In this document: one piece after another, positions 52,503 through 59,863 of the stretch
Layout: every line of letters starts with the position of its first letter
Position numbering within the stretch: position 1 is the first letter of the stretch
NCBI GenBank assembly: GCA_029263855.1
Contig: JAJUFC010000001.1
Span: 62,001-126,000, forward strand
DNA length: 64,000 bases
Source of the DNA: Candidatus Thermochlorobacteriaceae bacterium
Lineage (GTDB): Bacteria; Bacteroidota; Chlorobiia; Chlorobiales; Thermochlorobacteraceae
Direction of reading: 5' to 3'
Translations under genes and position numbers: made by a program
Notes under the pieces: generated by a model
What the model was told of the DNA's origin: nothing
The model's database searches: none
What the model saw: the letters and a program-made list of their open reading frames with translations, nothing else

Positions 52503-53384
52503 CTACTTTATCGGTTGAATTTTCATGGAAATATCCATCGCCGTAACGCTGTGTGTCAGTTCGCCGACAGAAATAAAATCGACGCCTGTTTCCGCAATTT
52601 TCCTCACACTTTTCAGTGTTACTCCGCCTGATGCTTCAAGTTTGATGTTCGGATTCAACTGCCGTGCAAGGCCAACGGCTTTGCGCAATTCCGACACGGA
52701 AAAATTATCAATCAAAATGATGTGGGGCTTATGTGCAATAGCCTCGCGTAATTCCTCGAGCGTGCGAACTTCCACTTCAATTTTAGATTTGAGCGATTGC
52801 TCCTTGAGATAGACTTTGGCGCGTTCAATCGCAATGCCAATTCCGCCTGACGCATCAATATGATTATCCTTGATTAAAACCATGTCATAAAGACCAAAAC
52901 GGTGATTGTGCCCGCCACCAAGCCTGACGGCTTCTTTGTCGAAGTAGCGAAGTGCGGGTGCGGTTTTGCGCGTGTCAAGAATGCGCGCGTTTGTGCCTTG
53001 AACAGCCTGGACAAATGCCGCAGTCTTCGTTGCAATCCCCGACATGCGTTGAAGCAAGTTGAGCAACGTGCGTTCAACAACGAGCAAGTGCGCCGTCTTT
53101 CCTGAAATTTCTCCAATCACTTCCCCTGCCTTCACAGATTCGCCGTCCTTTTGGTTGAGCGAAAGTTTCAGCGGCTCTGACCAAGATGAAAGAATCAAGC
53201 GTGCAACACGCAAGCCTGCCACAATGCCTTCCGACTTTGCCAACAGAACGGCTTTACTTCGATGCGCGTCAGGAATCGTAGCGGCGGTTGTGATGTCGCC
53301 TTGCCCAACATCTTCAAGCAGTGCTAATGAAAGTGCCTCTGTTTGACAAGCGTTTTGAAACAATTTGAACGATGAAGTTGGCAT
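52503..53384 (-). CDS. nadC: Nicotinate-nucleotide pyrophosphorylase (carboxylating)
   Basis: 293 residues. The family strings are LLEDVGQGDITTAA at the N-terminus, ERTLLNLLQRMSGIATKTA (about 107-125), DTRKTAPALRYFDKEAVRLGGGHNHR (DTRKTAP, then GGGHNHR, phosphate and PRPP site), KDNHI, EVEVRTLEELREA, DNFS, and LEASGGVT near the end. It converts quinolinate and PRPP to nicotinate mononucleotide, CO2 and pyrophosphate, completing the pathway begun by NadB and NadA at 26.8-30.6 kb. The gene is preceded by a small exported protein on the opposite side of a short gap. Confidence 0.96.
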   Translation of the reverse strand: MPTSSFKLFQNACQTEALSLALLEDVGQGDITTAATIPDAHRSKAVLLAKSEGIVAGLRVARLILSSWSEPLKLSLNQKDGESVKAGEVIGEISGKTAHLLVVERTLLNLLQRMSGIATKTAAFVQAVQGTNARILDTRKTAPALRYFDKEAVRLGGGHNHRFGLYDMVLIKDNHIDASGGIGIAIERAKVYLKEQSLKSKIEVEVRTLEELREAIAHKPHIILIDNFSVSELRKAVGLARQLNPNIKLEASGGVTLKSVRKIAETGVDFISVGELTHSVTAMDISMKIQPIK

Positions 53385-53427
53385 ATCGTTGAAATAAATC
53401 GTGGTTAAGATGATGTCTCTCGAGATT

Positions 53428-53859
53428 TCATCGCGACGATGCGTTTTGCGCCGATTGATTGAGCAAGCGAGGGCAGTATCGCTTTGCGCCGTCGGGCAAG
53501 GTCAGTTCAAGCGATTCATCAATGCGTCGGGCTTTGTAGGGCTTGCCTTTGACCTTGAAGGAAATCGAACCGTCGCTGTTGAACGCTAAGTCGGACACCG
53601 CAAATTCATAGTCGTATTTTCCAATGCCGAAAAATCGTCCACGAAACCAAGTATATTTAGATTCTTTGGAGATGTAGAACTCGATAAACTCGTCATCGCC
53701 GCGCTTGTAGGTGCCGATGAAGGGTTCAGCTTGTTTGCGTTCGCGTTCGAGTTGCGCTTTGTGTGCACGCCAATCATACTTTTTTTCTTGCGCCAATAGG
53801 CATGCAAACGCACTGCTCCAAAAGAGAAAGATAAACAGTATGCTTGTGCAATGTTTCAT
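53428..53859 (-). CDS. Small exported protein of unknown function
   Basis: 143 residues. A signal peptide (about 5-23, SSAFACLLAQ) precedes a charged mature part starting EKKYDWRAHK, with a beta-rich pattern FIGTYKRGDDEFIEFY, FRGRFFGIGKYDYEFA and ISFKVKGKPYKARR. This resembles small lipocalin/'DUF'-like beta-sandwich proteins only in general terms. I recognise no family. It lies 43 bases upstream of nadC on the same strand and could share its transcript, but nothing links the two functions. Confidence 0.6.
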   Translation of the reverse strand: MKHCTSILFIFLFWSSAFACLLAQEKKYDWRAHKAQLERERKQAEPFIGTYKRGDDEFIEFYISKESKYTWFRGRFFGIGKYDYEFAVSDLAFNSDGSISFKVKGKPYKARRIDESLELTLPDGAKRYCPRLLNQSAQNASSR

Positions 53860-53966
53860 CTTCGTTTCATCATTTGCTCAAAAGAGACACTCAAAATAAG
53901 TTCGCTTTGCATTTCCGCAAGCATACTTAACAACGATTTCTTTCAAGAACCTAAACACAACTGCTG

Positions 53967-54857
53967 ATGCAATACGACCTCGTTGAGCCGCCTTTTGGGC
54001 AGCGCGTTCTCCAAAATCCCTTTGTGCGCTTTTTTGTGATGTTTATTACGGTTACGCTTGTTTACTCGGCGGGGCTTGGTAGCACGTTACAACTTGCCGA
54101 ACGACTTCAACAGCCTTTTCTCAAACTCATCGGCATGATTCTCACGCTCGTCGCCACTTACCTTGTCTATTACGGATTGGTGCGCGGCATGGAAGGGCGA
54201 CGATATGTTTCTGAACTTTCGCTCAAAGGCGCACTGCTTGAACTCGTTGGCGGGCTGGGCATCGGCGCAGGATTGCTTTCACTTTCCATCTTGCTCCTTT
54301 GGCTTTTTGAGTTTTACAAAGTTGATTCGGTTAACGACGTCTCCGAACTGTTTGCGGCGCGACACTTGCCACTCTCGCTCGGTGCAGGCTTTTTTGAAGA
54401 ACTCGCCTTTCGCGCGATTCTCTTTCGCATTGTTGAAGAAAAACTCGGCTCATGGATTGCGCTATTTATTTCGTCGCTCTTTTTCGGCGTTGTGCACATT
54501 GCCAATCCAAATGCGACCTTGTTCAGTTCATTTGCGATTGCGGTTGAAGCGGGCATCTTGCTGGGTGCGGCATATATGCTGACACGGCGCGTGTGGTTTG
54601 CCGTCGGCATTCACATTGCTTGGAATTATGTGCAGGGTGCAGTATTTGGCATTGCGGTTTCAGGCGCGGAAGTCAAAGGGTTGATTTCATCGCACTTGGA
54701 AGGCAATGAACTTTTTTCGGGTGGCGCATTCGGCGCGGAAGCCTCGCTGATTACGCTTGTGGTTTGCACAACGGCAGGCGTATTGCTTCTTTGGAAATCG
54801 CATCAAAACGGAATGTTCGTTCAGCCATTTTGGAAATACATCAATCCCATCACATAA
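53967..54857 (+). CDS. CPBP-family intramembrane metalloprotease
   Basis: 296 residues with about eight membrane helices. The CPBP/Abi motifs are present: FFEELAFRAILF with the Glu-Glu-x3-Arg signature (about 145-151), FFGVVHIA with the first His (about 172-180), and GIHIAWNYVQG with His and Asn (about 216-226). Such proteases relate to eukaryotic Rce1 and are used in prenyl-protein-like processing, regulated proteolysis or bacteriocin immunity; the substrate here is unknown. The next gene starts at the base after its stop, so the two are translationally coupled. Confidence 0.9.
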   Translation: MQYDLVEPPFGQRVLQNPFVRFFVMFITVTLVYSAGLGSTLQLAERLQQPFLKLIGMILTLVATYLVYYGLVRGMEGRRYVSELSLKGALLELVGGLGIGAGLLSLSILLLWLFEFYKVDSVNDVSELFAARHLPLSLGAGFFEELAFRAILFRIVEEKLGSWIALFISSLFFGVVHIANPNATLFSSFAIAVEAGILLGAAYMLTRRVWFAVGIHIAWNYVQGAVFGIAVSGAEVKGLISSHLEGNELFSGGAFGAEASLITLVVCTTAGVLLLWKSHQNGMFVQPFWKYINPIT

Positions 54858-55520
54858 ATGAAGCTCACAACCCGCCTCACACTGCTTTTTCTTGCGATTG
54901 CACTTGCGGCGGCGAGCGTCTATTACTTTCTGTTCAAACTCCCACAAGAAAACTCACAGAAAGCCTTTGTTGCAAGTCAAGAGGCGGCGCGTAAAATCGC
55001 CGATGAATTTCAGCGCGCCTTTGGCTTTACGCCCGAAGTGCTCGTGCGCGACTGCGTGATTGTGGGCGCGGCATCGCCAATTCTCGAACTCGCAACCGTC
55101 TCAAAGCCTATCATCGCTGAAACAGGCTACGGCGAAAAAGATGCAATCACTTCTTACAGCGTTGTTGTTAAAGGCGATTACATGGTGAAAGCAGGCTACG
55201 ATTTGCGGAAGCGATTTCGCATCACGGTTACAGAGCGAGGTATTTCGGCGGAGTTTCCCGAGCCTGAAATTCTTTCTGTTGAAATGGTTGATTACAAAAT
55301 CATGAACGAAGGCGGCACGCTCGATGTGTTTTGGAAACAGACTTCAAAGCAGGCGATTCAAGAGGTCGCGCTCAAACGCAACAAAGAGCGCGCGTTGCAA
55401 GCCGCCGATTCATCAGGCATTTTGAACGAGGCGCGCGAAAAACTCCTGCTTCAAACGCAATCGATTTTCGAGCGCGTTTCAGAATCTCCGAAAAATCTCT
55501 CGATACGTTTTCGCGACTGA
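54858..55520 (+). CDS. DUF4230-like membrane-anchored protein
   Basis: 220 residues. One N-terminal membrane helix (about 5-25) is followed by a soluble beta-rich region with the pattern seen in DUF4230: ILELATVSKP, then GDYMVKAGYDLRKRF, ITVTERGISAEFPEPEILSVE, and a C-terminal helical part rich in Lys/Glu/Arg (ALKRNKERALQAAD). DUF4230 proteins occur in Bacteroidota and Firmicutes; no function is established. Directly behind a CPBP protease gene, it may be an associated membrane or periplasmic partner; that is inference. Confidence 0.68.
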   Translation: MKLTTRLTLLFLAIALAAASVYYFLFKLPQENSQKAFVASQEAARKIADEFQRAFGFTPEVLVRDCVIVGAASPILELATVSKPIIAETGYGEKDAITSYSVVVKGDYMVKAGYDLRKRFRITVTERGISAEFPEPEILSVEMVDYKIMNEGGTLDVFWKQTSKQAIQEVALKRNKERALQAADSSGILNEAREKLLLQTQSIFERVSESPKNLSIRFRD

Positions 55521-55526
55521 AATCGG

Positions 55527-56498
55527 CTACTTTCTGCCGCCTGCCGTTTCGCCGCCTGTGCCTGTGAAATACGGCTCATAGACACTTCCGCGCGAGGGGT
55601 CGACACGGCGCAAAATCGCATAGACTTCCTGCTTCAATTCGGGCGACGCATTTTTGAACACCTCTCCAATTTCAATCGCCTTTGCTTCAAAGAAACGCTT
55701 AATGACCAAACTGCGCGGGAATCGTGCGTCGAGTTCGGCAATTTTTTTGAGCGATTCGGCGATTCGGCGGCGCGCTTTGTCGGGGTCTTTGTGAAACTCG
55801 TCCAAGCCGTTGTAGTGATAAGCGTAAAACTCGTCTCGGAACGGCAGAAAGCGAGGGTCAAGGTATTCTTGAATCATCTGCGCACGATTATCGCCGCCGC
55901 CATCGTCGACCCGCCATCCGCGTGCGAAATTTCCTGTGGCTTGCGATTGCGCTAGTTGGCGAATGTTAAAGGCTTTTGTGAAAAGTTGTGTGCCGCCCTG
56001 CTTATCGAAGGTTTCGGCATCAAAGGCAAGAATGAGATAGGCGTAATAATCCAAAAGGCTGGCTAACGGCGTGAAGACGAGTTCGTTATGAATCAAAACG
56101 CTTTGCCGTTCGTCGTAAAAAAAATTCACATTCGCATCCAGCGTTCGCAAGAGCGACGATGCGCGAAGCGAGCGATAAATCGGACGCGAGGCACCGATGA
56201 ACATTTGCGCGCTATACTGCGCAGGCGCAACATTGACATTTGCCGAAAGAAAGGTGAACTCAATCTGACACTGAATTCTATCCTCATCTATCTCAAACTC
56301 GGTGCTGTTCGTCCAACGGTGGCGGTTGAGATAATCCAAAATGGTTTGACGAAAGTTTGTTAGTCGGACACGCGCTTCAGCAGGCAACTGATCGAGGTTC
56401 ACGCGAACATCGACAAGTAACTCCTGCGCAAATGCGGTTGGCACAAAGAGCACGACAAAGACCCCGACAAAGACCCCGACAAAAAACAAACGAGTCAT
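55527..56498 (-). CDS. DUF4835/PorD-like periplasmic protein
   Basis: 323 residues with a signal peptide whose hydrophobic core is built from 12-base repeats (FVGVFVGVFV). The mature part carries the DUF4835 pattern: the N-terminal VRVNLDQLP, FRQTILDYLNRHRWTN, a domain with QIEFTFLSANVNVAPAQYSAQ, then NFFYDERQSVLIHNELVFTP and LLDYYAYLILAFDAETFDKQGG. In Bacteroidota this family is annotated as PorD, an accessory of type IX secretion or gliding. Three T9SS-sorted proteins in the window make this reading sensible. It follows the Rieske-YceI run 15 bases later. Confidence 0.8.
   Translation of the reverse strand: MTRLFFVGVFVGVFVVLFVPTAFAQELLVDVRVNLDQLPAEARVRLTNFRQTILDYLNRHRWTNSTEFEIDEDRIQCQIEFTFLSANVNVAPAQYSAQMFIGASRPIYRSLRASSLLRTLDANVNFFYDERQSVLIHNELVFTPLASLLDYYAYLILAFDAETFDKQGGTQLFTKAFNIRQLAQSQATGNFARGWRVDDGGGDNRAQMIQEYLDPRFLPFRDEFYAYHYNGLDEFHKDPDKARRRIAESLKKIAELDARFPRSLVIKRFFEAKAIEIGEVFKNASPELKQEVYAILRRVDPSRGSVYEPYFTGTGGETAGGRK
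56454..56486 (-). repeat. 12-base repeat in the PorD-like signal peptide
   Basis: GACAAAGACCCC (plus strand) at 56454-56465 and 56466-56477, with a partial third copy GACAAA from 56478. It encodes the duplicated FVGV in the signal-peptide core and keeps frame. Confidence 0.75.
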
Positions 56499-56513
56499 AC
56501 TGTTGAACGGATT

Positions 56514-57047
56514 TCAAAACGGAAAAATAACGACGAATGAAATGTAGAGAAATTCATCGGTCGGAATCAAGGCTAATTTTGGTCGCTCGACCTTGAAGTC
56601 TTCAAGTTTGACCGTGATTTTCCCTTCAACCGTAGTTTTGCCGTTCTGCGATTGGGCTTTTGCGGAAAATGAAACAGGCTTTGTAACCCCATGAAACGAG
56701 AGTTTTCCTGATACGCTGAGTTCGTTGGCGTTGGTTGTAATGCTGTCGCTAATGAAAGAGACTTCGGGATAAGTGAAAGCATCGATAACTTCCATCGCGT
56801 GCGAATCGCGGCTGGAGTTTCCGCTGTCGAAGGTCATCACATCGGCAGAAACCTTCACCGATTGAATTTCTTTGGCATCGTTGATTTCAACGTCGCAGAT
56901 GAACTCTTTCGTTGTGGCGTCAATTTTGTGAAGCGGGTGCGAAAGCGAATACATTAACCTCGATTCGCCTTTGATGGCAGAAATTTTTTTTGCGTCGCGA
57001 TTTGGCGTTGCAATGAAAAGAAGTCCGATAAGCAAAACATTGAGCAT
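56514..57047 (-). CDS. YceI-like lipocalin-fold periplasmic protein
   Basis: 177 residues. A short hydrophobic leader (about 3-14) is followed by a YceI pattern: PLHKIDATTKEFICDVEIND, SVKVSADVMTFDSGNSSRDSHAMEVIDA, PEVSFISDSI, SVSGKLSFHGVTKPVSFSAK (split to keep short: SVSGKLSFHGVTKPVSF) and TVEGKITVKLEDFKVERP. YceI-family proteins form a small beta barrel that binds long isoprenoid chains and are found with b-type cytochromes in several genomes. It starts 3 bases after the gene for a His-rich membrane protein ends, so a quinone or isoprenoid-linked electron role is plausible. Confidence 0.85.
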   Translation of the reverse strand: MLNVLLIGLLFIATPNRDAKKISAIKGESRLMYSLSHPLHKIDATTKEFICDVEINDAKEIQSVKVSADVMTFDSGNSSRDSHAMEVIDAFTYPEVSFISDSITTNANELSVSGKLSFHGVTKPVSFSAKAQSQNGKTTVEGKITVKLEDFKVERPKLALIPTDEFLYISFVVIFPF

Positions 57048-57050
57048 AGT

Positions 57051-57752
57051 TCAAAATGCAAGTGAAATGATAGACGCGCTAAAAGCGGCAGTCGTGATGT
57101 ATGCCGCCGTTTGATGTATGCGCACTTTTTGGTTGTAATCGCCGCTTGGGCTGGCAATGCGGTTGGCTAAAATGGGCGTAACAATCATGCCCGTGAAGTG
57201 AATCAGCGCAAAAAGTTTATGCGTTGAGATGGAGTTCCACTCGTCGCGCCGCACGGCAGGCGGGGGGGAGAAGAGCGAAAATGCGGCGGTGGTCATGTAG
57301 GCAATGGTTGTCGCGTTGCCGAGCGTGCGTTTGGTGTCGTAGAGCGTAAAATCGCCGTCGACATACCGCTGTCCGACGATGACCGTCGCAATCATTAAGC
57401 CGAGCGTCGCAATTCCTGCAACTTGGTGCGATGTGAGCATGATTCGGCGCACTTCTAATTCTTCTTTGCGCGATTCAGGCGTAAGTGGCGCAATACCCGT
57501 CGCTCTGAACACGCCGTTCTCTCCCCAAAATGCACGCTCCATGAGACTAATGTTTTTCGGAAGCAGACGCCGTTTTCGTGCCTGTTCAAGTGAATCGCTT
57601 TCAAGAATCGTCGTGGCGTGATGTTCTAAAACAGATTCAGATGTAGTTTCTTGTTCGCTAAACACACTCAAACGCGCGTTGCGAGAGGCAACTTGTGCCA
57701 AGAGCATTTCTGAACAGAGCCAGAACAGCGCAAAAGCAAGCGTCGGCTTCAT
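57051..57752 (-). CDS. Four-helix His-rich membrane protein, possible b-type cytochrome
   Basis: 233 residues. A signal-like N-terminus (about 1-19, AFALFWLCSEMLLAQ), a polar linker to ~95, then four helices. Histidines sit near helix ends: SHQVAGIATLG (helix 1), STHKLFALIHFTGM (helix 3, two His seven residues apart) and RIHQTAAYITTAA (helix 4). This suits a b561-like haem protein, though spectroscopic proof is needed. The ATG overlaps the TAA of the Rieske gene (TAATG), and the YceI gene is 3 bases downstream, so all three are co-translated. No known family assigned. Confidence 0.7.
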   Translation of the reverse strand: MKPTLAFALFWLCSEMLLAQVASRNARLSVFSEQETTSESVLEHHATTILESDSLEQARKRRLLPKNISLMERAFWGENGVFRATGIAPLTPESRKEELEVRRIMLTSHQVAGIATLGLMIATVIVGQRYVDGDFTLYDTKRTLGNATTIAYMTTAAFSLFSPPPAVRRDEWNSISTHKLFALIHFTGMIVTPILANRIASPSGDYNQKVRIHQTAAYITTAAFSASIISLAF

Positions 57753-58240
57753 TAAAAAGTGATGGTTAGGATTTGGGTTTCGGCGTTGAAGGCGGTTTCA
57801 AATGAATCTAATCCGCGTGGTGCAGGACCAGACAAACGCGCTCCGAAATTGCCTGCTTGCATACTAAACATCGATTGATGACACGGACAAGTTACGCTGT
57901 TTTGGTTCGGCGTGCCAATGTCGCATTGCGCATGCGGACAAACGACTGAAACGGCGCGAAACTCTGTTTGAGCGGTTCGGCGAATAATCACATCTCTTCC
58001 GCCGTTGCGATTGCTTCCGAAATTGCGTCTCAAAATTCCGCCGACGGTTTGCAGAGCCTCAAATCCGCTTTCATTGAGATTGATAGGCACGCGCTCGCCT
58101 GTGCGCGGTGAGGCTGGATTGTCTTCGCCGCATCCGACAAGCGTGCCTAAAAGAGAGGCACTCCCGACGAGCGCAAGGCTTCCGAGCGTCGCTGTTTTCA
58201 AGAAGTCGCGACGCGATGTGTCAGGTGGTGTGTGTGCCAT
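57752..58240 (-). CDS. Tat-exported Rieske [2Fe-2S] protein
   Basis: 162 residues. N-terminal twin-arginine signal SRRDFLKTATLGSLALV, ending in a lipobox-like LVGC, so it is probably folded before export and lipid-anchored. Cluster ligands are CPHAQCD and CPCHQSMF (Cys-x-His and Cys-x2-His), and the extra cysteines (HAQC, CPC) can form the disulphide of high-potential Rieske proteins. SGPAPRGLDSF is the conserved proline loop. This resembles bc1/b6f-type centres, but no cytochrome b follows; instead there are a His-rich four-helix protein and a YceI protein. It may transfer electrons between quinol and periplasmic carriers. Confidence 0.93.
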   Translation of the reverse strand: MAHTPPDTSRRDFLKTATLGSLALVGSASLLGTLVGCGEDNPASPRTGERVPINLNESGFEALQTVGGILRRNFGSNRNGGRDVIIRRTAQTEFRAVSVVCPHAQCDIGTPNQNSVTCPCHQSMFSMQAGNFGARLSGPAPRGLDSFETAFNAETQILTITF

Positions 58241-58349
58241 AGTTCGTCTGATTGAATAGGTTGTTTAATCGGATAGATTCATTGAAATGATTTAGAGACA
58301 CGAACTTACGACATTCTTGCAAATGGCAAAATCCCTTTTCGCGGAGACT

Positions 58350-58376
58350 TTTTGGAGACCAGCGCGTCTACCTTTG
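58350..58376 (+). promoter_or_regulatory. Candidate promoter of the gene at 58414
   Basis: TTTTG (58350-58354), 14 bases, then TACCTTTG (58369-58376), matching TAnnTTTG, with the same spacing as the site at 12846-12872. It ends 37 bases before the ATG. Confidence 0.5.
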
Positions 58377-58413
58377 CCTCACACCATATTCTTTAACTAA
58401 AACATAACAAACA

Positions 58414-58836
58414 ATGCTCAACTTCAACGCGAACCGTAACCCTGAAGAATCCCTATCGAAGGCAAAAAACATTCTTTCAGGAAAAGGACTACTCGGCTGG
58501 TTTGCCAAACTTTTCATCGGAAAAGAAGACTTGAACAAAATGAACGCCGCCGTAGGTAAAGTTCAAGATGCAATGGGTGATTTCAAAGAATCGGAGCGCA
58601 TTTGCAACGTGGGCATATCTGCCAAAGCAAGCATAATTGCGATTCAAGACACGGGAATGCTGTTGAACTATAACCCTGTCGTGATTCTGACCATGCAAGT
58701 GCGCTCTAATTCAGGCACGCCATATACGGTGAGTGTTAAAACGCCTGTATCTAAAATTGCGATTCCGCGTGTCGGCGATGAAATCGCCATCAAATACGAC
58801 CCTGCCGATAAAATGAAAGTGGCTCTGGGCACTTAA
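58414..58836 (+). CDS. Small cytoplasmic protein of unknown function
   Basis: 140 residues with no signal peptide. An amphipathic N-terminal helix region with GLLGWFAKLFIGKEDLN may touch membranes. The C-terminal half (about 65-138) has a compact beta pattern: KASIIAIQDTGMLLNYNPVV, VRSNSGTPYTVSVKTPVS, GDEIAIKYDPADKMKVALG. This 'DTG ... N-x-PVV ... YDP-x-D' order recalls a small beta-barrel domain seen in diverse uncharacterised bacterial proteins, but I cannot name it. It stands alone with its own promoter. Confidence 0.65.
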   Translation: MLNFNANRNPEESLSKAKNILSGKGLLGWFAKLFIGKEDLNKMNAAVGKVQDAMGDFKESERICNVGISAKASIIAIQDTGMLLNYNPVVILTMQVRSNSGTPYTVSVKTPVSKIAIPRVGDEIAIKYDPADKMKVALGT

Positions 58837-58880
58837 CTCGTTCTCATCACAAGCAAGGGAAGGGCTAACAAGGAAAGTTT

Positions 58881-59453
58881 TCAAGCGCGTTCAGATTTTG
58901 CCTTGCGCGTTTTTTTAGGCGGCACAAGTTGGAGTTCTTTTTCATCTTTGAGGTGAGTGAATTTGGCGTCGCCCCAAAGTTTTTCAAGCCCGTAGAAAGC
59001 GCGTCGTTCTTTTTGGAAAATGTGAACGATGACATTGACATAATCGAGCACAATCCAAGTCATTTCTTTGTCGTCGACATAGGTTGGGCGTTCGTCGTCC
59101 AACAGCAAGCCATCGCGCACGGCATCAGAAATGGCTTTAACTTGTTTATCGGAATCGGCGGAGCAGATAACGAAGTAGTCGGTCATGTCAGTTAAGCCGC
59201 GCACATCGATAATCGTTACATCGTAGGCTTTTTTGGTGAACATCAGTTCGGCGATGCGTCGCGTGAGGAGTTCGCCTTCGTCAAGATGAACAACAATCGA
59301 AGAGGTTGTCGCAGTCTTTTTCGAAGCGGTTGCTTTCGCCGATTTCGGCGGAGTTTTTTTTGCTGGGGAGGATTTTGGTGAGGCTATCTTTGACTTGCGC
59401 GCGGTTGAGGACGTTTTTTTTGCGGTCGTTGATTTTTGTGCCAAGGGCGTCAA
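58881..59453 (-). CDS. rsfS: Ribosomal silencing factor RsfS with a basic N-terminal extension
   Basis: 190 residues versus about 105-130 normally. The core (about 57-175) has RRIAELMFTKKAYDVTIIDV, MTDYFVICSADSDKQVKAI, TWIVLDYVNVIVHIFQKE and AFYGLEKLWGDAK, all typical of RsfS, which binds ribosomal protein L14 (uL14) and blocks subunit joining in starved cells. The first ~52 residues are Lys/Ser/Ala/Thr/Pro-rich, with SPK and SPAKK motifs like histone H1 tails, and the C-terminus is basic too (PPKKTRKAK). No alternative start near the core is visible, so the extension seems real. Confidence 0.9.
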   Translation of the reverse strand: MTPLAQKSTTAKKTSSTARKSKIASPKSSPAKKTPPKSAKATASKKTATTSSIVVHLDEGELLTRRIAELMFTKKAYDVTIIDVRGLTDMTDYFVICSADSDKQVKAISDAVRDGLLLDDERPTYVDDKEMTWIVLDYVNVIVHIFQKERRAFYGLEKLWGDAKFTHLKDEKELQLVPPKKTRKAKSERA

Positions 59454-59498
59454 AAGTTAAAATTGGACGTTGATAGAAATCTGAAATTCAGTTGCAAG

Positions 59499-59786
59499 TT
59501 AATGACGGATTTCAAAGTCCGTAAATGTTCGCTCAGCGTCGCTTTGGAGCGTTTTGCGCTGTTCTCTGACGGCAAGAACCTGTGCGCCGAGCGGACCTTT
59601 TTTCATTTCGGATACAAGAGCGTCGAGGCTTTCCGTGTTGCCTTCGGCTTCAAGTTCTACGGTGCCGTCGGGCAGGTTGCGCACATAGCCCTTGATGCCG
59701 AGTCTCGTTGCCGTTTTTTGAACGAACCATCGGTAGCCAACGCCTTGAACGCGCCCTTCGGCAATCGCGTGAATGGCTTGAATCAT
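59499..59786 (-). CDS. acyP: Acylphosphatase
   Basis: 95 residues, full length. The active-site pattern is present: AEGRVQGVGYRWFVQKTATR (Arg of the phosphate-binding loop GRVQGVGYR), GIKGYVRNLPDGTVELEAEG with the catalytic Asn, and LVSEMKKGPLGAQV. It hydrolyses the acyl-phosphate bond of small molecules such as acetyl or carbamoyl phosphate in the cytoplasm. It is between rsfS and ftsH on the minus strand, with 45 and 77 base gaps. Confidence 0.95.
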   Translation of the reverse strand: MIQAIHAIAEGRVQGVGYRWFVQKTATRLGIKGYVRNLPDGTVELEAEGNTESLDALVSEMKKGPLGAQVLAVREQRKTLQSDAERTFTDFEIRH

Positions 59787-59863
59787 CTGCCGTTTGAAGT
59801 GTAAAAATTAGCGATGTTCAACGAGCGAAATTAACCATTGGGCGTTGATGATTGAGCGTTGAT

